Positions 29,387 to 40,614 of a stretch of 64,000 nt of DNA are shown in pieces. This DNA comes from Hankyongella ginsenosidimutans (GTDB lineage: Bacteria > Pseudomonadota > Alphaproteobacteria > Sphingomonadales > Sphingomonadaceae): NCBI RefSeq assembly GCF_005144965.1, contig NZ_CP039704.1:2340001-2404000 (forward strand), in the 5' to 3' direction. The stretch's first letter is position 1. Each line of letters starts with the position of its first letter. Made by a program: the position numbers and the translations under genes. The notes beneath the pieces are model-generated. The model searched no databases and was not told the origin of the DNA. It saw nothing but the letters and a program-made list of their open reading frames with translations.

Positions 29387-30428
29387 CCCGCGCGGAAAAA
29401 GCCGCCCAGTTCCGCAAGCTTGCAGCACAGCGTATCCTCATCAAGGATGGGCCGTACGGCACCGCGATCCAGAACTATGCGCTCGATGAAGCCGGCTACA
29501 GCAACGGCCGCAGCTTCAACCACGACCAGAAGGGCAATAACGACATTCTGAACGTGACGCGCCCGGAGATCATCGGCGAAATCTGCCAGCGCTACATCGA
29601 TGCCGGTGCCGACCTGCTGGCGACCAACACCTTCAACGCCAACGCCATCAGTCAGGCCGACTATGGCGCTGAGTCGATGGTGCGGGAGATCAATCTGGCC
29701 GCCGCCCGCATCATCCGCGAGCGGGTCGACGCCGCTGCAACGCCCGATCGGCCGCTGTTCGTCGCCGGTGCGCTCGGGCCGACCAACAAGACGCTGTCGG
29801 TCTCGCCCGATGTCAACAACCCCGGCCACCGGGATGTGTCCTTCGATTATGTGCGCGATGTCTACCGCGAGCAGATCGAGGCCCTGCTCGAAGGCGGGTC
29901 GACTTCATCCTGGTCGAGACGATCTTCGATACGCTCAACGCCAAGGCGGCGCTGGTGGCTGCCGATGAGGCTGGCGAGGCACGGGGCGAGATCATCCCGG
30001 TCATGGTCTCCGGTACCCTGACCGACCTGGCGGGGCGCAATCTCGCCGGGCAGACGGTCGGCGCATTCTGGAATTCGGTGCGCCACGCCAAGCCGCTGAC
30101 CATGGGCCTCAACTGCTCGTTCGGCGCGACCGAGTTGCGCCCCTATGTGGCAGAACTCGCCAAGGCCGTGGACACGCTGCTGATGGTCTATCCCAACGCC
30201 GGCCTGCCCAACGAAATGGGCGGTTATGACGAACTGCCGGAGAAGACGGCGGCGCTGATCCGCGACTGGGCTGATGCCGGCCTCCTCAACGCCGTCGGCG
30301 GTTGCTGTGGCACCACGCCGGCGCATATCGCGGCCATTGCCGCCAATGTGCGCAATCTGCCGCCGCGTGACCTGCCAAGGCTCCCACCGCAGCTACGCCT
30401 CTCCGGCATGGAAGCCTTCAATGCCTGA
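29383..30428 (+). CDS. metH: Methionine synthase, homocysteine-binding subunit (split MetH, one frameshift)
   Basis: Homocysteine S-methyltransferase domain of cobalamin-dependent methionine synthase as a separate protein of about 349 residues. It begins [20 protein letters not shown], then [20 protein letters not shown]. The zinc-binding cysteines that activate homocysteine are in GLNCSFGA and GGCCGTTP. The frame breaks near 29897; the repaired stretch reads [19 protein letters not shown]. In Escherichia coli this domain is fused to the folate and cobalamin domains. Here the rest of MetH is the next gene, 60 nt downstream. Confidence 0.93.
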
Positions 30429-30488
30429 TGCTGCCCTTGCCGGTCGCGGCGAGGGTTTGAAAACGATCCGTTCTTATTGAGTCTTCCC

Positions 30489-33104
30489 ATGTCCGCTACA
30501 AACTTCATCAATATCGGCGAGCGTACCAACGTCACCGGGTCCGCGCGCTTCAAGAAGCTGATCATGGCCGGCGACTATGCCGCCGCGCTGGAGGTCGCCC
30601 GCCAGCAGGTGGAGGCCGGCGCGCATGTGATCGACGTCAACATGGACGAAGGGCTGCTCGACGCCGAGGTGGCGATGGAGACCTTTCGCTGATCGCTGCC
30701 GAACCCGACATCGCGCGCGTGCCGCTCATGATCGACTCGTCCAAATGGTCGGTGATCGAGGTCGGGCTCAAGTGCACCGCCGGCAAGCCGATCGTGAATT
30801 CGATCAGCATGAAGGAGGGCGAGGCGCTGTTCATCGAACAGGCGAAGAAGGTCCGCCGCTACGGCGCCGCTGTCGTGGTCATGGCGTTCGACGAGCTCGG
30901 CCAGGCCGACACCTGCGCGCGCAAGGTGGAAATCTGCGCCCGCGCCTATGACATCCTGACCCAGCAGGTTGGCTTCCCGGCAGACGACATCATCTTCGAT
31001 CCCAACATCTTCGCGGTCGCAACCGGCATCGAGGAACACAACAACTACGGCGTCGATTTCATCGAGGCCTGTCGCCTGATCAAGCAGCGCTGCCCGGGCG
31101 CACATATCTCGGGCGGGGTCTCCAACCTGTCGTTCAGCTTCCGCGGCAACGAGCCGGTGCGCCGGGCCATGCACTCGGTGTTCCTGTATCACGCCATTCA
31201 GGCCGGCATGGACATGGGGATCGTCAACGCCGGCCAGCTTGATGTCTACGACGACATCCCGCTCGATCTGCGCGACGCCTGTGAGGACGTGGTGCTGAAC
31301 CGCCGGCCGGATGCAACCGAGCGGCTGCTGGAGCTGGCCGAGCGCTATCGCAACACCGGCGTGGTCGAGACGCAGACGGTCGAGGAATGGCGTGGCTGGC
31401 CGGTCGCCAAGCGCCTGGAGCATGCCCTCATCAAGGGCATCGACCTTTATGTGGTCGAGGATACCGAGGAGGCGCGCCAGAGCGTCAACCGGCCGATCGA
31501 GGTGATCGAGGGGCCGCTGATGGATGGCATGAACACGGTCGGCGACCTGTTCGGTGCCGGCAAGATGTTTCTGCCGCAGGTTGTGAAGTCGGCGCGCGTC
31601 ATGAAGAAGGCGGTGGCGCACCTGATCCCGTTCATCGAGGCGGAAAAGTCGCAAGGCAGCAGAGCCAAGGGCAAGATCGTCATGGCGACGGTCAAGGGCG
31701 ACGTCCACGATATCGGCAAGAACATCGTCGGCGTGGTTTTGCAGTGCAACAACTTCGAGGTGATCGACCTCGGCGTCATGGTGCCGTTCCAGAAGATCCT
31801 GGAGGCGGCCAACGAGAACCAGGCGGACATCATCGGCCTGTCCGGCCTGATCACGCCCTCACTCGATGAAATGTGCACGGTCGCCGAGGAGATGCAGCGC
31901 GCCGGCATGAGCATTCCGCTGCTGATCGGTGGTGCTACCACCTCGCGGGTCCATACCGCGCTTAGGATCGAGCCACGCTACAGGAATGGGCCGACCCTGC
32001 ATGTGGTCGACGCCAGCCGCGCCGTCGGTGTGTGTACTGCGCTGACCTCCGACACCCAGCGGACCGAACTGGAAAGCCGCACCCGTGCCGAATATGCCGA
32101 CATTCGCGAGAAACGCGCGAACAACGGCGAGTCCGAGCTGATTTCGCTGGAGGCGGCGCGTGCCAATCATTTCCGCGCCGACTTCACCGGCAACGCCGTG
32201 GTGCGGCCAAGGTGGCTTGGCACCCGGGCATTCGAGGATTATCCGCTGGAACGCCTGATCCGCCGGATCGACTGGACGCCATTCTTCCGCTCCTGGGAGC
32301 TGGCGGGCACCTATCCGGCAATTCTGAAGGATGATGTCGTTGGCGAGTGCGCGCGCGCTGTTCCGCGACGCGCAGGCCATGCTGGAGACGATCGTCGCCG
32401 AGAAATGGCTGACGGCAAAGGGCGTCATCGGCATCTGGCCGGCGCGGCGGGACGGCGACGATGTCGTGCTCTACACCGATGACAGCCGCACGACCGAGCT
32501 GAGCCGCGTGCATTTCCTGCGCCAGCAGTTCGCCAAGCGCGACAACCGGCCGAACATGTGCCTGGCGGATTTCGTATCGCCGGACGCCGACTATTTCGGC
32601 GGCTTCGTGGTGACGGCCGGCCACGGCATCGACGCGCACCTCGCGCGCTTCAAGGCGGCGCACGACGACTATTCGGACATTCTGCTGAAAGCGCTGGCCG
32701 ACCGGCTGGCGGAGGCGTTCGCCGAGACGCTGCATGAGGAGGTCCGACAGGACTATTGGGGCTATGCGCCGGACGAAGCGCTCTCCAACGAGGACATCAT
32801 CCGTGAGAAATATCGCGGCATCCGCCCGGCACCCGGCTATCCGGCGTGCCCGGACCATTCGGAAAAGCCGGAGCTGTTCCGCCTGCTGGATGCCACGGCG
32901 TCGACGGGTGTCAGCCTGACGGAGAGCTTCGCCATGCTGCCGACAGCCGCCGTCTCCGGCTATTTCTTCGCGCATCCGCAGGCGAGCTACTTCGGGGTCG
33001 CACGGGTCGGGCGCGATCAGGTGGAAGACTATGCGCGGCGTCGCGGCATCAGCCTGGAGCAGGCCGAACGCTGGCTGCGCCCGAATCTGGGGTACGACGC
33101 CTGA
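30489..33104 (+). CDS. metH: Methionine synthase, folate- and cobalamin-binding subunit with activation domain (split MetH, two frameshifts)
   Basis: The rest of MetH, about 873 residues. The pterin-binding domain starts [20 protein letters not shown] and includes [18 protein letters not shown]. The cap and B12-binding domains follow, with the cobalamin lower-ligand motif [10 protein letters not shown] (His ligand) and [13 protein letters not shown]. The C-terminal SAM-dependent reactivation domain has [15 protein letters not shown] and [20 protein letters not shown]. The frame breaks near 30690 and 32340. Methyl transfer from methyl-THF to homocysteine therefore needs two polypeptides in this organism. 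ATG 30489 is chosen because GERTNVTG then falls at the usual position. Confidence 0.94.
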
Positions 33105-33162
33105 GATTGACAGCCGGACGGGCAGGGGCAGGCACGGCGGGCAACCATCGGGCGAGGGGCGC

Positions 33163-34355
33163 GTGGACAATCAAGTGAACGACCAGGGCGACGCAAGCCG
33201 GATTCCCTTGTTCTCACTGGGTTAGTTGCCGCCCTTCTCACCTACGCCAGCCTGTTTCCGTTTAACTTCGCCGCCAGCGCCGGGCGCGGCCTGCTCGATC
33301 ATCTCGGCCCCGGCGAATGGCAGGATCGGGTCGGCAACATCATGGGGTTCATGCCGCTGGGACTGTGCGTGGTCTGGGCCTGCGAACGGGCGCATTCCGT
33401 CGCACGGCTCTGGATCGGCCTGGTGTTGTCCATCCTGCTGGCCCTGCTGCTGCAGGTTGCGCAGATTTACCTGCCGACCCGCGATCCCTCGATCGTGGAT
33501 CTCCTGAACAACAGCGTCGGGCTGGGTCTGGGCGTAGCTGCCGGCGGCATGATCACGTGGCGTCGGCTGTCCGGGCATCATGTCGATGGGCCGCCCGCTG
33601 TCTGGCTGCTGCTGCTGCTGTTTCTGCTGCTCTACCTCATGACGCCGTATCTGCCGACCACCGATCTGGCGGCGCTGAAAATCCGCGCCAAACACCTGCT
33701 GGCGCAACGCAGCTTTCACCTCGACGACTTCAGCGGCGCTCTGGCGCTCTGGTTCGGCCTGCTGGCGCTGTGGGACGGCTGGCGACGATCTGGCACCCGG
33801 ATCGCGGCCCTTGTCGTTGCCGCGACGCTGCTGTTCGCCTGGCGCGCGCTGACGCCCGGCAACATGCTGAACTATTCCGAGGCGTTGGGCGCGCTCCTGG
33901 GCGGGCTGCTGGCGCTGGCCTTGCCGCGCGTCTGGTTGAAGCGCGCGGCTTTACCGGTTTTGCAGCACTGATCCTGGTTGGCGGTTTGACGCCGTTCGAG
34001 ATCGCAGCACGCCGATGCCGCCGTATCTCATTCCATTCGAGCCGCTGCTCAGTTCACGCAACTGGCTGATTGCGCTCGGCATCGCCGGCTACAAGTCCGT
34101 GGCGTACGGCGGTTTCCTGCTGGCGGGATATCAGACCTGGGGCGGCTGCGCACGGCGGCGCTCTGGGGCATGGTGCTGACCGGGCTGGTGGAGGCGGCGC
34201 AGATCGTGCTGGCGTCCGGCACACCGGAACTCAGCGACCCGCTTTGGCTGCTGGCGATTGCGTGGATTATGCATCTGCTGTCGCCGGCCCGGCCGCAGAT
34301 CGGGGCGGCTATTGGTTCATCGCCGCAGGCAGCCACTGTGTCAGCGGCGCAATAA
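33163..34355 (+). CDS. VanZ-like polytopic membrane protein, possibly two tandem modules (frameshifted)
   Basis: A membrane protein of about 400 residues in the VanZ-like superfamily, function unknown. The first module has the typical start TYASLFPFNF, GNIMGFMPLGLCVVW and LALLLQVAQIYLPTRDPSIV plus a DLLNNSVGLGLG loop. The second module repeats the pattern: PPYLIPFEPLLSSRNWLIAL, then VLTGLVEAAQIVLASGTPEL and SDPLWLLAIAWIMHLL. Breaks lie near 33200, 33950, 34013 and 34142, so the boundaries are approximate. The GTG at 33163 is a tentative start. The 3' end overlaps the converging TRAP permease gene by 47 nt. Confidence 0.65.
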
Positions 34356-35797
34356 GCAGCACCAGCAGCAGGACGACGAGCTGAATCCCGAAATAGGGCG
34401 CAATGCCCTTCCAGATGCTGGCGGCTGGCATGCCCGGCGCCGCCTGCCGCAGATACGCAAGCGCAAGCCCGTTGGGCGGCATGATGAGCCCCATCTGCAC
34501 GACCAACGCGATCGCAACCCCAAGCGCCAGCGGCTCGGCGCCAGCTGCAGCAGGGCTGGCGCGGCCAACGGCACGACAAGATAAAGCAGCTGTACGTAGT
34601 CGAGGAAGCGCGCGAGGGCGATGATCGACACCAGCGTCATCAGGAGCGCGCTGGGCAGGCCGCCCGGCATGGCGGCGAGCGCGCCCCAAAATGGTTAATC
34701 CACCAAAAGATTGAAATACAGTGAGAAATAAAGATGTACCGAGAAGGATCGTGAAAATGATGGCGGTAATCAAAACAGCCGTGCGCGCGGCCGGCAGGAG
34801 GTCGCGGCGGGCGTGCAGCGCGCCGAGCGCGTTCAGCCAGCCGACCAGCGCCAGGATGGCGAGGCCAAGGCCGACGGTCTGCTGGGGCCTGTCAACGGTC
34901 CGAGCAGCCGCAGTCCGACCAGGGCCAGCATCGCGGCCCCGCCGGCCCAGACCAGTGGCGGTGTGCGGTCGCGGGTGGCGCCGATCCACAGACTCGCCGC
35001 GGCACCGCAAGCGGCCGCCTCGACGATGCTCATCTCCGCGAGAAACAGCGGCCCGAGAACGCTCGCCGCCAGCGCCAGCACGCGTGCGGCGGATGCCCAA
35101 AGCGGCGGTGCGGCTGCTTCTGTCCCGCGTGCGGACGCGGGAACGAGGCGGCAATACAGGAGAAACAGCAGCGCCAGCAGCAGGCCGGGGCCAGCGCGGC
35201 GGCGAACAGGTCCGGCACGCCAATCGGCGCTGTGGCATAATCGCCGAGCGACTGCGCAGCGTCGCCCTGCGCGCTGCCTAGGCTATCGGCGAGCAGAACC
35301 AGCACGATCGAGGGGGTATGATCTGCCCAAGCGCCCCCGCCGCCGTTATCGCCCCAGCGAGCGTCGGCAGTTGTTGTTGGCGCAAAGGCGCCAGTCGCGG
35401 CCACCGTCGCCCCGACCAGGCTGCCGGCCAGCGCCAGCAGGATGCCAGACAGCAGCGCCGCAAGCGCATTGCCGCTGCGGCGGCGCGCCATTGCCCGGTG
35501 CATCGCCTGGATCAGATCGTCGGCGACGCCGGAGCGATCCAGAATCGCGCCCATCGCCGCGAACAACGGCACAGCGAGCAGGGTCGGGTTGGTCGCCATG
35601 GCCTGGATGCGGTCGCTGGCGAGGAGGATGTCGCCCCAGGCGATCAGCGGTGGCAGCAGCCCGGACGACTGCAACAGGAGCGCGATGAGCGCATAGAGAA
35701 GCGCGACGCCGCCGAGCGTGAAGGCGGCGGGAAATCCCGCCAGCAAAGCAGTCGCCAGCGAGAGCAGCATCGCCGCCGCCAGGATGCCGCCGCTCAT
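34309..35797 (-). CDS. dctM: TRAP transporter large permease, DctM type (six frameshifts)
   Basis: Large membrane subunit of a tripartite ATP-independent periplasmic transporter, about 498 residues with a dozen or so hydrophobic segments. Diagnostic stretches are LLAVPLFAAMGAILDRSGVA, SGILLALAGSLVGATVAATG, LPTLAGAITAAGALGQIIPP, ARFLDYVQLLYLVVPL and MPPNGLALAYLRQAAPG. Breaks lie near 35383, 35318 (a CCCCC run that should hold six C), 35190, 34890, 34685 and 34550, making this the most damaged gene in the window. The start overlaps the dctQ stop (ATGA). It imports a substrate bound by the DctP protein encoded upstream, driven by an ion gradient. Confidence 0.85.
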
Positions 35798-36309
35798 CGC
35801 CGCAACCAGGCGCGCAGAAAGCAGCTATGGGCCTGCACCGCGACGGCAAGGACGGCGAAAAACGCGACACCGTTGACCAGCACGGTCAGCGGCACGTTGC
35901 TCCAGGCGCCGCGCATGGCGTAGGCACCACGCACGACCGCCAGACCAGTCGTCCACAGCAGCATCACAAGCATCGGCAGGACGAAGGCGATGTAGCCAAC
36001 GATCGAGACCCGTGCCTGTTCGCGCTGCGTGCTGTTGCGGTAGCGAACGCCGACCCGCAAGTGCTCATCCATCAGCAGCGCAAAGCCGCTGCCGCCCAGC
36101 ATCACGGCCGCGCCGACCACGACAATGGTGCCGCGAAACGGCAGCGATGCAACGCCGAAGATCGATCGCGCTACCGTTATGGCCGCCGCCAGCAGAATCA
36201 ACAACAGCAGCAGGAAGGCCAGCAGGGTGCCGATCCGGCGGTTGAGGCCGTCGAGGGTGGCGCACCAGGTGCGCAGGCCTTCGCGCCAGCCTGGTCCGTC
36301 CTGTGTCAT
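35794..36309 (-). CDS. dctQ: TRAP transporter small permease, DctQ type
   Basis: An intact 171-residue subunit with four membrane segments (about 30-52, 60-80 with TIVVVGAAVMLGGSGFALLM, 105-125 and 138-160). The short acidic-basic loop DEHLRVGVRYRNSTQREQAR is the DctQ hallmark, seen as EHLRVD-like motifs elsewhere. DctQ docks to the large permease and helps recognise the binding protein. The ATG overlaps the dctP stop and the stop overlaps the dctM start, so all three are one coupled operon. Confidence 0.9.
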   Translation of the reverse strand: MTQDGPGWREGLRTWCATLDGLNRRIGTLLAFLLLLLILLAAAITVARSIFGVASLPFRGTIVVVGAAVMLGGSGFALLMDEHLRVGVRYRNSTQREQARVSIVGYIAFVLPMLVMLLWTTGLAVVRGAYAMRGAWSNVPLTVLVNGVAFFAVLAVAVQAHSCFLRAWLRR

Positions 36310-37438
36310 GCCTCGGTTCCGCGTGCCTGCAGATAGGCTTGTTCGCTGATGCGGGTCCAGCCGTCCAGCAGCTTGCGGGCGGAAAAGAAGCTGCCGTAGA
36401 TGCGCCCGGTCAATTCGTCGAGACTGCCGATGCGCGCCAGCAAAGCGCCGGATGCAGCGCGCGCGGCGTCGAGCACATTGTCCGGGAACGGCTGAGCACG
36501 GATGCCGAAGTCGGTTTCCAGGGTCTGGAGCGCCATGGCGTTGCGGTAATTATATTCGGCTTGCATCAGCATGTTTTCAGCCTCCGCCGCCTGCGCGATG
36601 ATCGCCCGGCTTGCGGGGTCCAACTGGCGCCACAGGTCGAGGTTCATGCCCAGCGACAGGGTCGACCCCGGCTCCTGAAAGCCTGGTCCGTAATAGTTTT
36701 CGCTGCCTTGTGGAGGCCGAAGGCGACGTCGTTCCACGGGCCTATCCACTCTGCAGCGTCAATCTGCCCGTCGCGCAGTGCCATCTGGATGTCGCCGCCT
36801 GCCAGGGTGACCGGGGCAGCGCCGAGCCGGGCGGCAACCTCTCCGCCCAGCCCCGGAATGCGGATGCGTAGGCCCTTGAAATCCGCCAGGCTGCGGATGG
36901 GCCGCTTGTACCATCCGCCCATCTGGCAGCCGGTGTTGCCGCAGGCGAACGGTTTGATATTGAAGCGCGCGCTCAGTTCGTCCCACAGCGCCTGGCCGCC
37001 GCCGAAATGCAGCCAGGCGTTCATTTCATCCGCGGTCAGGCCGAACGGCACGCTGCTGAAAAAGCTGAAGCCGGGGTGGCGGTCCCGCCAGTAATATTCT
37101 GCGCTGTGATAGAGGTCGGCCTTGCCTTCCGCCACAGCGGCCAGCACGCCGTTTGCCGGCGCCAGCTCGCCGGCGGCGAAGATGCGCACGGCGAGTGCGC
37201 CCTCCGATGTAGCGGCGATGCGGTTCGCCAGCCGTTCGACGCTGGTGCCAAGGCCCGGAAAGCTGCGCGGCCAACTGGTGACCAGGCGCAGCGTGCGCCG
37301 CGCGCGCAGCGTAGCAGCTGGAGCGGTCGGTTGATTGACGCTGCTGAGGGCGGCGGCACCCGCACCGACGACCGCGACGCTTGCGGACGCCACCAGCGCA
37401 CGTCGGCTCAGGCCGATTCTGGGCTGTTGCTCGCTCAC
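36306..37438 (-). CDS. dctP: TRAP transporter solute-binding protein, TakP-like DctP (one frameshift)
   Basis: A periplasmic binding protein of about 377 residues. The leader contains SRRALVASASVAVVGAGAAA, which fits a Tat signal (S-R-R-x-L). The mature protein has LRLVTSWPRSFPGLGTSVER, DLYHSAEYYWRDRHPGFSFF, GNTGCQMGGWY and the signature KGLRIRIPGLGGEVAARLGA. This pattern is that of the subfamily holding Rhodobacter TakP (2-oxo acids) and a Thermus lactate-binding protein, so an oxo or hydroxy acid is a reasonable guess. One break near 36705. GTG 37438 has GGGGAACGG upstream. Confidence 0.87.
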
Positions 37439-37475
37439 CCGTTCCCCACACGCTTTTGCGTTTTTCAGGAGAACT

Positions 37476-38196
37476 TTAGGCGTTTGTTGCGAAGCCTGTC
37501 CAGCCGTCCTGCCCAAGCATTTCCAGCGGCTGGAACCTTTGCTTGTAGTCCATGGCGCGCGAGCCGGCGATCCAGTAGCCGAGGTAGACGTATGGCAGCC
37601 CAGACTCCGCACAGACGGCAATATGGTCGAGGATGATGTAGGTGCCCAGGCTGTACGCTGCGCAATCGGGATCGAAGAAGCTGTAGACCATTGAGACGCC
37701 GTCGCAGAAATGATCGGTGAGGCAGACGCCGATCAACCGCTCTGCGAGGCGGTATTCGTAAATCGTGGTCGGCACCGGCGAACGCTCGATCATCTCGACA
37801 TAGTCGCCGACGTCCATGTTCGACATGCCGCCATCCGGATGGCGGGCGGCAAGGTAGCGCCGCAGGAGATCATATTGTTCGTCGGTCGCCCAGGGCTGGC
37901 AGACAGTGCGGGTGATCGCGGCACCGCGCTTCAGGACCCGCCGCATGTTGGCGCTCGGTACGAACCGGTCGACCGGAATGCGTACGGAAACGCAGGCGTT
38001 GCAGCCATCGCAGGATGGGCGATAGGCCACCATCTGGCTGCGACGGAAGCCGTGGTGCGTGAGCGATCGTTCAGGGCACCAGGCTCCGGACCGGCCAGCT
38101 CCGTGAACACCTTGCGTTCCACACGATCCGGCAATAGGGGCACGGCCCGGGAGCCGTGGCGAAAAAGCGTGGAAAGCGAAAGGATTGCGTGGTCAC
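37476..38196 (-). CDS. bpt: Leucyl/arginyl-tRNA-protein transferase Bpt (two frameshifts)
   Basis: Bpt adds an amino acid (usually Leu) from tRNA to proteins with acidic N-termini, marking them for ClpAP degradation. It has the Cys-rich N-terminus FFATAPGPCPYCPDRVERKV then FTELAGPEPGALNDRLTHHG-like sequence, and SQMVAYRPSCDGCNACVSVR. The C-terminal GNAT-like part includes SMVYSFFDPDCAAYSLGTY and YVYLGYWIAGSRAMDYKQRF. About 241 residues. Breaks lie near 38118 and 38070. Translation starts at GTG 38196. It lies 37 nt beyond the dctP start but is functionally unrelated. Confidence 0.92.
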
Positions 38197-38324
38197 GGGC
38201 GATGCGCACTGCTTTTGTCTGGCCGCGCTGCGCCGATCCACAACGCTTGGGTCCACTATAGGCTGGTGCGTGCAATCCGAAAAGATGAACAAAGGGTTAA
38301 TCGTTGCGGAAGATGGGTTAACGA

Positions 38325-39236
38325 TCAATTTTCGCCGAAATCCGGGTCGACCGCCGGGGCCTCGCGCATCAGCAACAGGGTGATGCGGCGGTTTTCCGGG
38401 CGCAGGGGATCGTCCGGAAACATCGGCTCGGTTGACGCCTTGCCGACGGACTCCGCGAAGCGATCGACCGGCACGTCGCCATCCAGCAGCGCCCGGCGCG
38501 CGGTGTTGGCGCGGTCGGACGACAGCTCCCAGTTGGTGTAGGCGCTGCGTGACTCGGCGCCGGCCTTGTCGGTATGCCCCTGGATCGACAGGCGGTTCTC
38601 CATCTTGGCGATCACGGTGCCAAGTGCTGTGATCATCTTCAGGGCGAAGGGGTAGAGTTCCGCGCTGCCGGGCTTGAACATCGGCCGCTGATCGCGGTCG
38701 ACCAGTTGCACCCGCAAGCCCTCGGGCGTCTGTTCGACGATGATATGGTCGCGGTTGTTGTGCAGGTCGGGAATTTCCTGGATCGCCGTGTTGAGGCCCT
38801 GCTCGGCCTTCAGCAACTGGGTGTCACCCTCAGTCGGCAGTTTGGACTCCCAGGCTGTCGATTGCGGCCCCTCGATATTGTCCTGCTTGTCGCGCGCGGA
38901 GTCCTGCTCGGTGCGCTGCTGCTGCGAGGTGCTCTCGCTTGGCGTAATCGAGCCGGACGCCTTGGCGCCTTCCTTCTCCAATGACTGGCCCGCCAGGATC
39001 GAGCCGGACCCGGACGAGTTGGACATGGTGGCGTTGGACGGCGTGAAATAGTCGGCGATGCCCTGCAGGGTCACCTTGTCAGAGACGGTCAGCAGCCACA
39101 GCAGCATGAAGAACGCCATCATCGCGGTCACGAAGTCGGCATAGGCGACCTTCCAGGCGCCGCCATGATGGCCGCCGGATATCTTCTTGACCTTCTTGAT
39201 GATGATCGGTCGGGCGTCTGCGCGTGCTTTGGCCAT
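38325..39236 (-). CDS. motB: Flagellar motor stator protein MotB
   Basis: An intact 303-residue stator subunit that anchors MotA to the cell wall. A short cytoplasmic tail precedes a single membrane helix (about 36-54) next to the essential proton-binding Asp34 in KVAYADFVTAMMAFFMLLWL. A low-complexity Ser/Gln linker (about 75-125, SGSGSILAGQ, STSQQQRTEQD) leads to the C-terminal OmpA-like peptidoglycan-binding domain (LSIQGHTDKAGAESRSAYTN, LSSDRANTARRALLDGDVP). The gene lies away from the other flagellar genes here, and motA is not in the window. Confidence 0.94.
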   Translation of the reverse strand: MAKARADARPIIIKKVKKISGGHHGGAWKVAYADFVTAMMAFFMLLWLLTVSDKVTLQGIADYFTPSNATMSNSSGSGSILAGQSLEKEGAKASGSITPSESTSQQQRTEQDSARDKQDNIEGPQSTAWESKLPTEGDTQLLKAEQGLNTAIQEIPDLHNNRDHIIVEQTPEGLRVQLVDRDQRPMFKPGSAELYPFALKMITALGTVIAKMENRLSIQGHTDKAGAESRSAYTNWELSSDRANTARRALLDGDVPVDRFAESVGKASTEPMFPDDPLRPENRRITLLLMREAPAVDPDFGEN

Positions 39237-39246
39237 GGCTTGTCCT

Positions 39247-39267
39247 GTCGCCGGAACTGCCGGCGAC
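39247..39267 (-). other. Perfect hairpin between ilvA and motB
   Basis: GTCGCCGG (39247-39254), a 5-nt loop and CCGGCGAC (39260-39267) form a perfect 8-bp stem. On the minus strand it ends immediately before AGGACA, the likely motB ribosome-binding site, and lies after the ilvA stop at 39299. No T-run follows, so a translational or RNA-processing role is as likely as termination. Confidence 0.4.
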
Positions 39268-39298
39268 CCGGTCTAGCAGGTCAATGGTAAACGCAGGG

Positions 39299-40524
39299 TT
39301 AGACAGTCTCGATCATCCGCACGTCGTAGCCGCGGGTGCGCAGCGCCTCGATCAGCCGGTCGAGATGCCGGGCGTCGCGCGTTTCGCACTCGATGTCGGC
39401 ATAGGTTCCCTTGGCCGGCAGCTTGGAGAAAATGCGCTGGTGCGAGACTTCGATGATGTTGATCTGCATGTCGTTGAAGATGCGCGTGACGTTGTAGAGT
39501 TCGCCCGCGCGGTCCTTCAGCCGGATGCGCAGGCGCGCCAGCCGGCCCTCGCGCGCCAGTTCGCGCAGCAGCACATTGGCGAGCAGGCGGGTGTCGATGT
39601 TGCCGCCACACACCACCAGACCGACGGTCTTGCCGCGGAAGCGCTCCGGCCGCGCCAGCATGGCAGCGAGGCCGGCGGCACCCGCACCCTCGGCCACGGT
39701 CTTCTCGATCGTCAGCAGCATGGAGACCGCGCGTTCGAGATCGGTCTCGGACGCCAGCAGGATATGGTCGACCAGCGCCTTGACGATCTGGAAGGTGATG
39801 TCGCCCGGATGCTTGACGGCAATGCCCTCGGCCAGCGAGTCGCCATCGCATACGGCCTCGTAGCCGTTCACCTTGGCCGCCATGGAGGGTATAATTCCGC
39901 CTGGACGCCGACGATCTCGATGCTCGGCTTGAGGGCGCGCGCGGCCACCGCCATGCCGGAAATCAGGCCGCCGCCGCCGATGGGCACGCACAGGCAGTCG
40001 ATCTCCGGCACGTCGCGCAGCATCTCCAGCGCGATCGTGCCCTGGCCGGCGATCACCAGCGGATCGTCGAACGGGTGCACGAAGGTCAGGCCGCGTTCCA
40101 CCTCGAGCCGCCGGGCATGTTCGGTTGCTTCTTCGAGCTTTTCGCCGTGCAGGATCACGGTCGCGCCGTGGCTTTCGGTCTGCTGCACCTTGATGACCGG
40201 AGTCGAGACCGGCATCACGATGGTCGCCGGAATGCCGAGCCGGCTGGCGTGGTAGGCGACACCTTGCGCATGGTTGCCGGCCGACATCGCGACCACGCCG
40301 CGACGGCGCTGCTCCGGCGTCAGCGCCAGCAGGCGGTTGAGCGCGCCGCGCTCCTTGAAGGCGGCTGTGAACTGCAGGTTCTCGAACTTCAGCCAGACGG
40401 TGGCTCCAGTGATCTGCGAGAGCGTGCGGCTGAGCAGGCACGGCGTATCGATCACCGCGCCTTTCAGGTTCTCGGCGGCGGCGAGGACGTCCTCGTAAGT
40501 CACGGGAAGCGCATTGCTGGTCAT
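39299..40524 (-). CDS. ilvA: Threonine ammonia-lyase with ACT domain (one frameshift)
   Basis: A PLP enzyme that deaminates threonine to 2-oxobutyrate, about 409 residues. It has the PLP lysine in FTAAFKERGALNRLL, the substrate loop MSAGNHAQGVAYHA, the phosphate-binding GGGGLISGMAVA and a C-terminal ACT domain (LARLRIRLKDRAGELYNVTR, then INIIEVSHQRIFSKLPAKG). The length fits the single-ACT class rather than the longer biosynthetic enzyme with two regulatory domains. The frame breaks near 39893, after VGVQAELYPSM. Whether it serves isoleucine synthesis or threonine degradation cannot be told from sequence. ilvE is 20 kb away. Confidence 0.92.
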
Positions 40525-40614
40525 GGTCGGGAAAAGCCTTCAGGCTGCTGGGAAATTGCCAAGCCCTGTAGCCTGCCGTAACCCGTGCGCCAAGTGTCGA
40601 GAGGAGAAGTCGAT

